Made by a program: the position numbers and the translations under genes
Origin: an uncultured Legionella sp.
GTDB lineage: Bacteria > Pseudomonadota > Gammaproteobacteria > Legionellales > Legionellaceae
Assembly (NCBI GenBank): GCA_902168255.1
Contig: CABHON010000010.1
Span: forward strand, 29,072 to 93,071
Direction: 5' to 3'
DNA: 64,000 nucleotides
Notes under the pieces: model-generated
Told to the model about the DNA's origin: nothing
The model's input: only the letters and a program-made list of their open reading frames with translations
Databases searched by the model: none
Part shown: positions 27,726 to 36,726 of the stretch, piece by piece
Numbering within the stretch: position 1 is the stretch's first letter
Layout: each line of letters begins with the position of its first letter

Positions 27726-27808
27726 TTAAAATGTTCAATGTAGCATTTATAGCTAAAAGCCCGTGCTGAATAGTTTCTTTCTGTGCACTAAGTGGGCTGA
27801 ACAATTAC

Positions 27809-28216
27809 TTAATAAAGTTCAACACCTACATTATTTGCAGCTTGACGTAGCTGAAGATCTTTTGTAGCCAATGGAATGCCGAGACGCATGGCTAGTTCAA
27901 GATAAGCAGCATCATAAGTTGTTAAGTTATGGAAAGAGGCAAGAGATAAAATTTCATTGAAACCTCGGGTTACCATTTGATGATCTATTTGAATATTTAA
28001 GGCATCTAATAAATTAAGAAATTCTTTAGTATTTGCAGGAGAAATTCGGCCTTTACGTTCAGCACCTAATAAAATATTTCCTACTTCCAATGTCCATAAA
28101 GCAGGTACAAACGCATCTTCGGTGGAAAGTCTCTCAAGCAAAGCGGTGGTATCCGGAGTGGCTTCATCTTGAAAGCACCAGGCTAATGTAATAGAAGCAT
28201 CCAAAACAAAACTCAT
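27809..28216 (-). CDS. VapC-like PIN-domain toxin ribonuclease
   Basis: This 135-residue PIN-domain protein is a predicted Mg-dependent RNase. Acidic active-site residues are D6 (FVLDASITLAWCF), the glutamate in TLEVGN (about 45), the aspartate in TTYDAAYLELA (about 101), and ATKDLQL (about 119). It overlaps the antitoxin gene by one base (TAATG), typical of toxin-antitoxin operons. All catalytic positions look intact, so the toxin is probably active. Which RNA it cuts cannot be told from sequence. Confidence 0.88.
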   Translation of the reverse strand: MSFVLDASITLAWCFQDEATPDTTALLERLSTEDAFVPALWTLEVGNILLGAERKGRISPANTKEFLNLLDALNIQIDHQMVTRGFNEILSLASFHNLTTYDAAYLELAMRLGIPLATKDLQLRQAANNVGVELY

Positions 28217-28455
28217 TATCGTCTTCCTTCATCACGTAAGGTTTTCCAATCTAAACCATTGAGAAAATTTTTGGCTTTAAAAAGTTGCAATTGTTTAATA
28301 GCTTCATCTTTTGTAAATACATTAGGAGATGCTATAGGAACAATTTTTGCTATAGGGTGTCCATGTTTAGTAATCGTTACTTCTTCTCCTTTTTCAACCT
28401 CTAACAATAATTTTGAAAAATGGGTTTTAGCTTCAAAAGCAGCAATTATTTGCAT
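28216..28455 (-). CDS. Phd/YefM-family antitoxin
   Basis: This 79-residue antitoxin begins MQIIAAFEAKTHFSKLLLEV, with the Phd/YefM DNA-binding fold and the typical KGEEVTITKHGHPIAKIVP. I chose the ATG at 28455 because GGAG lies six bases upstream; a further ATG at 28467 lacks one. The carboxy-terminal part (LFKAKNFLNGLDWKTLRDEG) should wrap the PIN toxin. Its own promoter region contains a perfect palindrome (28473-28497), a likely autorepression site. Confidence 0.88.
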   Translation of the reverse strand: MQIIAAFEAKTHFSKLLLEVEKGEEVTITKHGHPIAKIVPIASPNVFTKDEAIKQLQLFKAKNFLNGLDWKTLRDEGRR

Positions 28456-28472
28456 AATAATCTCCATGTAAT

Positions 28473-28497
28473 ATAAACTAGTTAAAGACTAGTTTAT
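28473..28497. promoter_or_regulatory. Palindromic operator of the toxin-antitoxin pair
   Basis: ATAAACTAGT (28473-28482) and ACTAGTTTAT (28488-28497) form a perfect 10-base inverted repeat with a 5-base centre, 18 bases upstream of the antitoxin ATG. Phd-type antitoxins bind such sites. Confidence 0.7.
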
Positions 28498-28535
28498 TAT
28501 GTTGACTATATTTTGTCAAATTATGCTACATAAAG

Positions 28536-31500
28536 CTATTTTTCTAGGATCTTAAACAGCTTAAATAGCTCATCAATTGCATCATTCTCAATAGGAAAGT
28601 TATATTTCAATTGAGAAGGGCCAGCAAGTTGATATGTTTTTGGCTGTACTTGAATGAGTTTAATCAATGTTTCTGGTTTAACATTAGGTTGTTCTTCAAA
28701 TTCAATTTTTGCATGGCCAGCGCTCGTAGAGACTTTTTTAATACCCAGTTTTTGCGCGTCAAATTTTAACTCAGTGATACGGAAAAGATTTTTGACTGAT
28801 ACAGGAAGTAATCCAAATCGATCGATCATTTCTACTTGTAAATCATCCAGTTGTTTTATTGTCGTGGTATGGGCAATGCGTTTATAAAGCACAAGCCTTG
28901 TGTGTACATCCGCAATATAATTTTCAGGAATAATTAAACTTAAATGAAAACTAATCTCAGCGCCAGTATGAAGGGTTTTATCCAAGTCCGGAATTTGGCC
29001 TGACTTTAATGCTTCAACGGCTGTATTTAATAATTCCATATATAAACTAAAACCAATAGCATGCATATTGCCACTTTGTTCTTCACCAAGTAGTTCACCT
29101 GCGCCCCGAATTTCGAGATCATGGGTGGCTAAACTAAAGCCGGCGCCCAGATCGTCAATAGATAAAATAGCATCTAAACGTTTAATGGCGTCCGATGTCA
29201 TGGCTTCTTGAGGTGGCGTTAAGAGATAAGCATAGGCTTGATGGTGAGAGCGGCCAACACGTCCTCGTAATTGATGCAGTTGGGCTAACCCAAAACGATC
29301 GGCATGTTCAATAATAATCGTATTGGCGGTAGGAATATCAATACCGGTTTCAATAATGGTAGAACACACCAATATTTGGAAACGTCGGTGATAAAAATCT
29401 GACATCACCTTTTCTAAATGACGTTCAGACATTTGACCATGAGCCACTTGGATGGCCGTTTCGGGAATAGATGCTTCAGCTAATAATTTACGAAGCTCAG
29501 CAGCAGTATTTTCAATGGAAGCTACTTTATTATAAAGATAAAATACTTGTCCACCGCGCATAATCTCCCGCAAAATTGCTTCGCGAATAAGACTGGGATT
29601 TTTTTCTTGTACAAAGGTTTTAATCGCGAGTCGTTTTAAAGGTGGGGTGGCGATGACAGAAATATCACGTAAGCCCGAAAGCGACATGTTCAATGTTCGA
29701 GGAATAGGGGTTGCGGTTAATGATAAAATATCGACTTCATGACGAAGTGATTTAATATGTTCTTTTTGTTTAACCCCGAAACGATGTTCTTCGTCAATGA
29801 CAAGCAAGCCTAAATTTTTAAATTTAATGTTTTTGGATAAAAGAGTGTGGGTGCCAATGACAATATCCACTAAACCTGTTTGCAGACCTTCTTTTACCTT
29901 TTTAGCCGCTTCGCCCGTCCTAAAACGAGAAAGCAATTCAATATTTACGCCAAATTCAGCAAAACGATCGGAAAAGTTTTCATAATGTTGCCCCGCCAAA
30001 AGAGTGGTAGGAACCAATACACAGACTTGTTTACGATTTTGAACTGCTAAAAAGCAGGCTCGCATGGCAACTTCCGTTTTACCAAATCCTACATCACCAC
30101 AAATCAATCGATCCATGGGGCGACTGGATTCCATATCGCTGATAACTTGTTGGATGGCTTGCGTTTGATCGGGGGTTTCTTCAAAAGGAAAAGCTCCGGC
30201 AAACGTTTGATATTCAGAGTCTGGTGCATGACAAGAAAAGCCTTGTCGGGCTTCTCGTTTGGCATAAATATCCAACAGTTCAGCGGCCGTATCTCGAATT
30301 TTTTCTTGTGCTTTCTTTTTCTCTTTTTGCCATTGTCCCGTGCCTAAGCGATGAAGAGGGGCCGTATCGGGATCTAAACCCGTATAGCGACTGATTTTTT
30401 CTAATGAGGTAACAGGGACATAAATTTTATCGTTGCTAGCATATTCCAATACTAAGAATTCATTGATTTGATTATCGTATTCAATATTTTGTAAACCAAG
30501 ATACCGGCCTACGCCATGTTCAATATGAACTACAGCAGAACCAATATGTAGTTCGCTTAAGTCTCTGACAATAGTATCGATATCTAAAGAACGGCGGGCT
30601 GTTTTTCGTTGTCGTATGAGCGTTTCACCCCATAGCTCTGCTTCAGTAATAACGGTTAAATCATCAAATATAAATCCAGTTTCCAGAGGACCATACATTA
30701 ACGCGATTTTGGCGGAATGATCGGTAATAAATTCATGCCAATGAGAAAAAGATTTAAAGTGAATTTTGGCTGCAGTGAGTTGTTCGCTCAGTAATTCGCG
30801 TCTACCGGCTGTTTGTGAGCAAATCACAACACGTGTTTTGGTTGTTTCAAGGTAATTTTTTAGTTTATCAAATGAATGCTGAATATTTTTTTGTGCTTTA
30901 ATATCAACAGGAAAAGAGGGTATTTGATAAGGGATTTCTTTGTAGGAAAAAGAATGGAGGTGGGTATAAAGTATATCAAGCGTAAAAAATAATTCTTCCG
31001 GCGAAAGTAGGGGATGGGTAAGATCATATTTTAATTGAGCGTAGCGATCCTGCACTTCTTTTTGGAAATAATCATTGGCTTGTTGAAGGCCTTCTTTTTC
31101 ATTAATAAGAAAAAATTGAGTATTAGGGGAAAGATAATCTAATAAAGTCGCGGTTTCATCAAAAAATAAGGGTAAATAATATTCGATGCCGGCAGGGGCA
31201 ATGCCATCACTAATAGAATTATATATGGGACAATTAGCTGGGTTGCCTTCAAAACGATGCCGGAAAGCGCTTCGAAAATGGGCAATGCCTTTTTCATCTA
31301 AAGGATATTCACGTGCGGGTAATAAAGCGATCTGTTTTACTTGTTCGGAAGAACGTTGAGTATCCAAATCAAATAAACGAATCGTGTCAATTTCATTATC
31401 AAATAAATCAATACGAAAAGGAGTACGGCTACCCATGGGATAAATGTCTATGATTGAGCCGCGAATAGCGCATTCGCCATGTTCCATTACTTTGGTAACA

Positions 31501-31916
31501 AAAATATAACCCGCTTTTTGTAGGTGATGCCTAAAAGTCTCAATGTCTAATTGTTGTTTCACAGAAAGATTCAAGCTGTGAGCAGCAATAAAACTGTAAG
31601 GCGATAGCTTGTGCAAAAGAGTTGGTAATGCGGTAATTAAGATACCCTTTTTCAATGTTTTTAGCTTGGCTAACGTTGCCAATCGTTCGGAAATAATATC
31701 TTGATGAGGCGAGAATCTATCGTAAGGAAGTGTTTCCCAATCAGGGAAAAACATAATAGGTATGGTATTGTCCAGTTGAAAAAAATTAAGTTCATCTTGT
31801 AGACGCTGAGCACTGAGAAGTGTCGGGGTTACGATGCAAAGAAGCCCAGTATGTTCTTGACTTTTCTGACTCAGGGCAAGACTTAAACTTGTACTAGAAA
31901 GGGTATCAATTTTCAT
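28536..31916 (-). CDS. mfd: Transcription-repair coupling factor
   Basis: This DNA translocase removes stalled RNA polymerase and recruits UvrA. The start ATG at 31916 (MKIDTLSSTSLSLAL, 1,126 residues) has AGGTG six bases upstream and overlaps the ligase gene by 11 bases. Domains in order: UvrB-like module (1-330), RNA-polymerase interaction region around DLSELHIGSAVVHIEHGVGR (about 450), and the RecG-like helicase. The helicase carries ICGDVGFGKTEVAMRA (Walker A), LLVIDEEHRFGV (Walker B, DEEH), SLTATPIPRTL, and QLRGRVGRSHHQAYAYLL. A TRCF carboxy-terminal domain ends it. Length is normal for the family. Confidence 0.97.
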   Translation of the reverse strand: MKIDTLSSTSLSLALSQKSQEHTGLLCIVTPTLLSAQRLQDELNFFQLDNTIPIMFFPDWETLPYDRFSPHQDIISERLATLAKLKTLKKGILITALPTLLHKLSPYSFIAAHSLNLSVKQQLDIETFRHHLQKAGYIFVTKVMEHGECAIRGSIIDIYPMGSRTPFRIDLFDNEIDTIRLFDLDTQRSSEQVKQIALLPAREYPLDEKGIAHFRSAFRHRFEGNPANCPIYNSISDGIAPAGIEYYLPLFFDETATLLDYLSPNTQFFLINEKEGLQQANDYFQKEVQDRYAQLKYDLTHPLLSPEELFFTLDILYTHLHSFSYKEIPYQIPSFPVDIKAQKNIQHSFDKLKNYLETTKTRVVICSQTAGRRELLSEQLTAAKIHFKSFSHWHEFITDHSAKIALMYGPLETGFIFDDLTVITEAELWGETLIRQRKTARRSLDIDTIVRDLSELHIGSAVVHIEHGVGRYLGLQNIEYDNQINEFLVLEYASNDKIYVPVTSLEKISRYTGLDPDTAPLHRLGTGQWQKEKKKAQEKIRDTAAELLDIYAKREARQGFSCHAPDSEYQTFAGAFPFEETPDQTQAIQQVISDMESSRPMDRLICGDVGFGKTEVAMRACFLAVQNRKQVCVLVPTTLLAGQHYENFSDRFAEFGVNIELLSRFRTGEAAKKVKEGLQTGLVDIVIGTHTLLSKNIKFKNLGLLVIDEEHRFGVKQKEHIKSLRHEVDILSLTATPIPRTLNMSLSGLRDISVIATPPLKRLAIKTFVQEKNPSLIREAILREIMRGGQVFYLYNKVASIENTAAELRKLLAEASIPETAIQVAHGQMSERHLEKVMSDFYHRRFQILVCSTIIETGIDIPTANTIIIEHADRFGLAQLHQLRGRVGRSHHQAYAYLLTPPQEAMTSDAIKRLDAILSIDDLGAGFSLATHDLEIRGAGELLGEEQSGNMHAIGFSLYMELLNTAVEALKSGQIPDLDKTLHTGAEISFHLSLIIPENYIADVHTRLVLYKRIAHTTTIKQLDDLQVEMIDRFGLLPVSVKNLFRITELKFDAQKLGIKKVSTSAGHAKIEFEEQPNVKPETLIKLIQVQPKTYQLAGPSQLKYNFPIENDAIDELFKLFKILEK

Positions 31917-33351
31917 ACTTTTCACCTAAACACATGGCCATCATGGTCATAAAAAACAAATTAGTTGTAGAATAAAAAAACAAGGAATCGGAAAAATTGC
32001 CCACTAAGAAAATAGCTAGTATACCAATGGCTAAAATACGCATTTTCTTTAAGGAAATTATTTCTCGGACTAAGAAAAAAAGAAAAAGACAAAAAACAGA
32101 AAAGCCAAATAAGCCAAACTCACTTAATATCAACCAATATTGGCTGTGGGGCTCACTAAGATAGTTCGTTGTCCATCCTGGTACGGGATTTTCTGTGTGA
32201 AATGCGTGTTCAAAACCAGCGGTGCCATTTCCAACAAGCCAATGACGGTAAAATAATTCTTTAGAGTAGTTATGGAATTGAATACGATAACCCAATGACG
32301 TCCTTAAGTAATGATTTTTATAACCCAATAAATCATGGGAAATATTATAAATACCTTCTTTTACTACGGGACTTTGGTAAACTGCTGCACCAAATAATAT
32401 TCCTCCGATGCAGATGGCAATTAAGGCCTTTCGTAAAGGAAATATTTGCAGTAAAAAAAGACTCATAATGACGAGATAAATGACATAGCCTGTGCGCCCT
32501 GGGCTCAAAAAGAATATTTGTAACGTGAACAAAATAAAAAGAAAACTATACAGACACTTATATAATTGTTTTGTGGCAGTGTAAGCCAACCATAGCGCCA
32601 TATAAGCAGCATAACTCATCATCAAGCCAGTCATAATGTGATTATAAAACACTTCGCCGGGATCAGCGCTACGCCAGATAAGTATCCCCGTCCATTTAAA
32701 AAAAGATAATATGCTAGTCAGTAGCATCACCCCTAGGAAAGTATGCATTACCCATGGTCTAATTTTTTTGGTCGTAAATCCTGCGATTAAAAGAGGAAAA
32801 AATAAGAATTTTAAATATTTGCTGAGCATTGTAAATTTTGCATGCCAGGAAGCTTCTCCCCAAAAACATCCAAGGAAGGCAACAATAAAAAGGCCTATAG
32901 AAAACCATGCAAGAGGGCTTTTAAGAATTTTGGGTAACACGTCTCGATGTTCAGGTGTCAATAAAATCAAAACGAGCGAAAGCACCCAAAAGATACTAGT
33001 CAAGGAAATGGTAGTAGGAATTGAAATAGTGAGGCCTATTAATGCTACTGGTACGAAATTTTGCTTCGAATTTCCTTCAATAGACTTCTTTCCAAACCCT
33101 ACTTTTGCGGAGAACTTGTTCGTTGATTCGGTGCTCGAATCCTCATGTACTCGCGTGTACACTCCGGTTTTCACTCGGTCCATCCTTGGACCTCGGCTTT
33201 CAGCCAGTGCCTGTGCAAATCGGCTTTCCTGCCGATTTGTGCGCTCCGAGTCTCCTCCAATTTCTCGCGCATAAGCGGGTTTGGAAAGAAGTCTAATTTC
33301 TCGCACACCAGGGGGGGTGGAAAGAAGTCTATTCAACCATGGGTAAGTCAT
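31906..33351 (-). CDS. O-antigen ligase/polymerase-like membrane protein with a repeat-encoded amino terminus
   Basis: From about residue 95 the protein has 10 or more hydrophobic helices and a large periplasmic loop with the Wzy_C/WaaL-type segment YRHWLVGNGTAGFEHAFHTE and WTTNYLSEPHSQYWLILSE, so it probably joins or polymerises O-antigen on lipid A-core. The first about 90 residues (RTNRQESRFAQALAESRGPR) are polar, lack a membrane helix and coincide with repeat R5. No ATG occurs in frame between the repeat and the first helix, so the repeat-derived segment may be translated. The only good ATG, at 33351, lies inside the glycosyltransferase gene (23-base overlap). Whether it is functional is uncertain. 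Confidence 0.75.
   Translation of the reverse strand: MTYPWLNRLLSTPPGVREIRLLSKPAYAREIGGDSERTNRQESRFAQALAESRGPRMDRVKTGVYTRVHEDSSTESTNKFSAKVGFGKKSIEGNSKQNFVPVALIGLTISIPTTISLTSIFWVLSLVLILLTPEHRDVLPKILKSPLAWFSIGLFIVAFLGCFWGEASWHAKFTMLSKYLKFLFFPLLIAGFTTKKIRPWVMHTFLGVMLLTSILSFFKWTGILIWRSADPGEVFYNHIMTGLMMSYAAYMALWLAYTATKQLYKCLYSFLFILFTLQIFFLSPGRTGYVIYLVIMSLFLLQIFPLRKALIAICIGGILFGAAVYQSPVVKEGIYNISHDLLGYKNHYLRTSLGYRIQFHNYSKELFYRHWLVGNGTAGFEHAFHTENPVPGWTTNYLSEPHSQYWLILSEFGLFGFSVFCLFLFFLVREIISLKKMRILAIGILAIFLVGNFSDSLFFYSTTNLFFMTMMAMCLGEKYEN
33082..33294. repeat. Repeat R5 with 18-base perfect inverted ends, inside the ligase frame
   Basis: AGACTTCTTTCCAAACCC (33082-33099) is mirrored exactly at 33277-33294. 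The 213-base interior contains smaller hairpins, for example GCAAATCGGCTTTCCTGCCG with CAAATCGGCAGG on the other strand. A partial extra copy of the end (GGTGGAAAGAAGTCTATTC) lies just right of it at about 33317-33335. The whole element is open in the ligase frame. Confidence 0.8.
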
Positions 33352-34096
33352 CTAAATCTTCTTCACGGTAAATTTGCTTAATGGCACGATAAAACGATCC
33401 TTGGGCACTTAATATAGCAAGTAGAAATCCTGCTTTTCCATCTAAAAAACCTTTTTGAATAAAATAACAACGAAAAAACATCCACCCCGAAGCTAAGACT
33501 GCTTTAAAAATACTTGAAGATCTTCCTTGTTGGTGTCGAATTTTGGCCGTATAGGAAGAGTATTTATTAACTTTATATAAAGCATGATAAAAATTACGAA
33601 AAGAATAGTGTTTTATGGGTTCTTGAAGCTGTATCACACGACTTTTTGCAGGCAAGTGTATATATTCATGTACAATGCTTCTGTCGTAAAATGCCTCTTT
33701 CCGTTTAAAAAAGCGAATGTGGCGCTTGGGACACCATGAATATTTCATTATTTCTTGGTAAAACACCATATGTATGGGAATGCGGCAAGCATCAACAGAA
33801 GAATGCATGACTTCCAGTAATTTATTTTTTAGTGATTCAGTCACTTCTTCATCGGCATCAATATTTAATACCCAATCACCTGTAGCTTTTTCTAATGCGC
33901 GTTGTTTTTGAATGCCATATCCTGGCCAATCAGTGACAGAAACCAAAGGCGTGTATTTTTTTGCTATTTCTACCGTATTATCGGTACTTCCCGAATCTAG
34001 CACAATGATTTCATCTGCCCACTTTACAGACTCAAGACAATTGGCAATAAGTGAAGCTTCATTTTTAGTAATAATAATAACGCTAATAGTGGGCAT
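33329..34096 (-). CDS. Family 2 glycosyltransferase, LPS core (WaaE/KdtX-like)
   Basis: This 255-residue cytosolic glycosyltransferase has a GT-A fold. Motifs are ISVIIITKNEASLIANCLES (donor-binding start), VLDSGSTDNTVEIAKKY, WVLNIDADEEVT with the DxD metal motif, and WCPKRHIRFFKRKEAFYDRS. These match the WaaE/KdtX group, which adds a sugar to the inner LPS core. It is directly followed by the O-antigen ligase-like gene, consistent with envelope polysaccharide assembly. The upstream spacer (265 bases) contains repeat R4. Confidence 0.9.
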   Translation of the reverse strand: MPTISVIIITKNEASLIANCLESVKWADEIIVLDSGSTDNTVEIAKKYTPLVSVTDWPGYGIQKQRALEKATGDWVLNIDADEEVTESLKNKLLEVMHSSVDACRIPIHMVFYQEIMKYSWCPKRHIRFFKRKEAFYDRSIVHEYIHLPAKSRVIQLQEPIKHYSFRNFYHALYKVNKYSSYTAKIRHQQGRSSSIFKAVLASGWMFFRCYFIQKGFLDGKAGFLLAILSAQGSFYRAIKQIYREEDLDDLPMVE

Positions 34097-34207
34097 AAAA
34101 TTAATTAGAGGTGAAAACTAAAACGAAAAGTATAACATTCTTTAGTATGGATGCAAGTTTTTAAATGAAGTAAAAACTGATATACTCGCGCGTTTTAAAT
34201 TATGAAT

Positions 34208-34331
34208 ATACTCTTCGCTAATGAGTTTTCGGTTTTGTTGCGAGCTGCATCGACTTCGGTCATGTACTACTTGTACATTCCCTCGTCTGCTTCGCTCGCG
34301 CCTTACCGAAAATTCATTAGCTGTGAGTATA
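34208..34331. repeat. Palindromic repeat family R4, copy 1
   Basis: TATACTCTTCGCTAATGAG at the left mirrors TTCATTAGCTGTGAGTATA at the right, imperfectly; GTTTTCGG inside the left arm pairs with CCGAAAAT. The core CGGTTTTGTTGCGAGCTGCA recurs inverted in copy 2 at 58745-58829. It fills most of the spacer between the glycosyltransferase and ctaA, so it may also affect the ctaA promoter. Confidence 0.75.
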
Positions 34332-34361
34332 GAATACCCTGTCTTTTTTTAAGGTAAACAC

Positions 34362-35375
34362 ATGAAAAACCGTACTTCCCTGATGATTGTCCGAGTAGCT
34401 TTATTATTGGCATTTATTGTTGTGGTTCTTGGTGCATATACGCGCTTAACTGATTCAGGTTTAGGATGTCCAGATTGGCCAGGTTGTTATGGACATTGGG
34501 TGTTGCCTCAATCAGCTTCTGGATTAGAAGATGCGCAGAAAGTGTTTCCTGAACAGCTTGTTGAGCCTCAAAAAGCTTGGAAGGAAATGATCCATCGTTA
34601 TGCTGCAGGAACGTTAGGCGTACTGATTCTTGTATTATTTGTCCAAGCTGTGGTTAAGCGTTTCCGAAAAGAAGATTTTCCTTTAGGCATCTCTGTGGCC
34701 CTTGTTGTGTTGTTAGTGTTTCAGGCAATGCTAGGCATGTGGACAGTAACATGGAAGTTATTACCCTTAGTTGTAATGGGACATCTTTTAGGTGGTTTGG
34801 CCATTTTATCGACTATGCGTGTATTTTATTTAAAATTACGCTATGAGAATGAACGACCCAATATTTCATTGCTCGCCCCAGAGCCATTTATGCCTCATAA
34901 AATGTGGTGTGCGATTGGTTTACTCTTGGTTATTTTACAAATTGCTTTAGGAGGATGGGTAAGTTCCAATTATGCTTCTTTAGCTTGTGTTGGTTTCCCT
35001 ACATGTAATGGCTTATATGTCCCTCCTATGGATTGGCATGCGGGATTTAATTTATTTTCACCGATAGGAATAGATTACGCAGGTGGCAAACTAGATAGCG
35101 CTTCTCGTATTGCAATTCAAATGGCTCATCGAATGAATGCGATTGTCACTGCTATCTATTTACTCGTGTTCGGCGCTTGTGTGCTTGCCAAAGAAAAAGC
35201 ACAAGGTATTCGGCGTTCTGCCATTATTGCAATGGTATTAGTGTGCGTGCAATTTGCTTTAGGTATAATTTTAGTGACACATTTATTGCCTTTAAATATT
35301 GCTGTTTCTCATAATGCAGTAGCAGCTTTGTTACTATTAACAATGGTTTCGTGGTTATTTAAGTATAGAAAATAA
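34362..35375 (+). CDS. ctaA: Heme A synthase (COX15/CtaA family)
   Basis: This 337-residue inner-membrane protein has eight predicted helices. It oxidises the C8 methyl of heme O to make heme A for aa3-type cytochrome oxidase. Key segments are LGAYTRLTDSGLGCPDWPGC, MIHRYAAGTLG, VVMGHLLGGLA, MAHRMNAIVT and NIAVSHNAVAAL, each with a conserved heme-ligand-type histidine. An AAGGTAAACACATG ribosome site is present. The cell should therefore have an aa3 oxidase, whose other genes are not in this window. Confidence 0.95.
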   Translation: MKNRTSLMIVRVALLLAFIVVVLGAYTRLTDSGLGCPDWPGCYGHWVLPQSASGLEDAQKVFPEQLVEPQKAWKEMIHRYAAGTLGVLILVLFVQAVVKRFRKEDFPLGISVALVVLLVFQAMLGMWTVTWKLLPLVVMGHLLGGLAILSTMRVFYLKLRYENERPNISLLAPEPFMPHKMWCAIGLLLVILQIALGGWVSSNYASLACVGFPTCNGLYVPPMDWHAGFNLFSPIGIDYAGGKLDSASRIAIQMAHRMNAIVTAIYLLVFGACVLAKEKAQGIRRSAIIAMVLVCVQFALGIILVTHLLPLNIAVSHNAVAALLLLTMVSWLFKYRK

Positions 35376-35379
35376 AAAA

Positions 35380-35904
35380 ATGCAAAAGAGTCCAACCCAA
35401 ACCAAATCACTCCAGGGATTTACATTAATAGAACTGCTTATTGCCTTAAGTATTGTTGCTGTTTTGTGTTTGCTTGCTTTCCCATTTAGCCACGATTTTT
35501 TCCTTAAAAATAAACTCCTCGCACGTACTGAAGAACTTGCGTCAGCCTTGCATTATGCTCGCAGTCAGGCTGTTTTATTAGGTCAACCATTGATATTGTC
35601 TTCAATAAAAGAAAACTGGTCTTACGGAATGGTCTTGTTTGTAGATACAAATGATAATCATTCTTACGATGCTGCAGATATATTTATATTCAAATGGGTG
35701 TGGTCTGACCAAGATTTACAAGTAACATGGAAGGGAATGTATGATAATTATCTTTTGTTTGCCCCAACAGGATTAAATAGTGTTTTAGCGGGGACTTTTT
35801 CTCTTTGTTCTTCTGCTAAAAGTGGAAAAAATATTCGAATGAACCGAGTAGGGCGAATAAGGGTTGAGGAGGATGAAGAAACCTGCCATACTGCTAATAA
35901 GTGA
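35380..35904 (+). CDS. Type IV pilin-like pseudopilin (GspH/FimT family)
   Basis: The 174-residue product has a type III signal: KSLQGFTLIELLIALSIVAV, with cleavage after Gly, Phe at +1 and Glu at +5. A hydrophobic helix is followed by ELASALHYARSQAVLLGQPL, the usual GspH/FimT pattern of the first helix. The globular part includes a paired cysteine near the end (CSSAKSGKN and ETCHTANK). It starts 5 bases after ctaA, so it may share that transcript. It is a minor pilin of a type IV pilus or type II secretion system; sequence alone does not say which. Confidence 0.88.
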   Translation: MQKSPTQTKSLQGFTLIELLIALSIVAVLCLLAFPFSHDFFLKNKLLARTEELASALHYARSQAVLLGQPLILSSIKENWSYGMVLFVDTNDNHSYDAADIFIFKWVWSDQDLQVTWKGMYDNYLLFAPTGLNSVLAGTFSLCSSAKSGKNIRMNRVGRIRVEEDEETCHTANK

Positions 35905-35938
35905 AGTTTCTTTAATTTTTTATTAGGAGATCGTAATT

Positions 35939-36316
35939 ATGAAAAGCGAATGTTCTACAAATCATTCATATTGTCATCATCGCCAATGTTGGTTCAAAAT
36001 TTCCATCGCTTTCGCATTGGCCAATGCTATTGGCCTATTCATTTTAGGTTTATTAGGAGCCTATTATGGTTATGGTTTAATGATGATTTCTACTATAGCC
36101 TCTATTTATCCAGGATATGAGCCAACATTTTTAGGTAGTGTTATTGGCGCGTTTTGGGGATTCTGTGATATTTTTATTTTCTTTATCATTGCAGGCTTTA
36201 TTTATTGCGGCTTAAGTAAATTATGCAGCAAATGTTGTGCATCTGACCATTGTCATACTGATACAACTACAAAAACAGAATGCTGCGATGTGAATAATAA
36301 AGATATTGAAAAATAG
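35939..36316 (+). CDS. Small two-helix membrane protein, holin-like family, with Cys/His-rich ends
   Basis: This 125-residue protein contains two membrane segments (about 22-45 and 70-92). The linker MMISTIASIYPGYEPTFLGS and the following IGAFWGFCDIFIFFIIAGFIY fit a small family often labelled bacteriophage holin in Legionella-group genomes. The amino terminus (CSTNHSYCHHRQC) and the carboxy terminus (CSKCCASDHCH) are rich in Cys and His, suggesting metal binding on one side of the membrane. A clear AGGAG ribosome site is present. There are no phage genes nearby, so a lysis role is doubtful. Confidence 0.65.
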   Translation: MKSECSTNHSYCHHRQCWFKISIAFALANAIGLFILGLLGAYYGYGLMMISTIASIYPGYEPTFLGSVIGAFWGFCDIFIFFIIAGFIYCGLSKLCSKCCASDHCHTDTTTKTECCDVNNKDIEK

Positions 36317-36473
36317 GCTAAACATTTAAAAATTTAGCAAGATATTCGGGAATGATTGCTCCTTTTAGGAAGGCGTTGTTACAATTCATATCCAGAACAA
36401 CAGCGTCCAGGAAGAGCTTCATTCCCGTTTCGCTTGTTGCATGGATAAATAAACAAGCCAAAACTAAAGAGTA

Positions 36474-36590
36474 CGATTGAGTTTGGCATTATTACGAAGC
36501 AACAACGAAGGATGCTTCTCCCTCTGGGAGAAGATGCCCGACAGGGCAGATGAGGGAAAAAAATAAATGACCAGAATTTTTCGTTGATTT
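36474..36590 (+). repeat. Dispersed repeat family R2, copy C
   Basis: It begins CGATTGAGTTTGGCATTATT and contains CTTCTCCCTCTGGGAGAAG and GATGCCCGACAGGGCAGATG, ending near TTTTTCGTTGATTT, as in copy A. The surrounding 410-base spacer (36317-36726) holds this element and a small hairpin, CCCCTTTACTAAAAGGGG (36653-36670). I see no real gene in it. Confidence 0.75.
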
Positions 36591-36726
36591 CTTTGCTCTT
36601 CTTTTTTCTTTCGTGGAAGCATCCTTCTTGAACTATATTATGCACAACAATACCCCTTTACTAAAAGGGGCGACTACCGAATGAATACTTTGTCTGTTCT
36701 TTTAGTTACCATCCAGTAAAATTCAG

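Noticed and set aside
32711..33274. 187-residue plus-strand frame opposite the O-antigen ligase-like gene
   Set aside because: It is antisense to a membrane-protein gene and to repeat R5; the composition is not protein-like.
35939..36316. Prophage lysis gene (holin)
   Set aside because: The family is often labelled holin, but no endolysin, integrase or structural gene is nearby, so it is called only a holin-like membrane protein.
36379..36645. 88-residue minus-strand frame
   Set aside because: It mostly runs through repeat R2 copy C and has no family-like sequence; chance frame.
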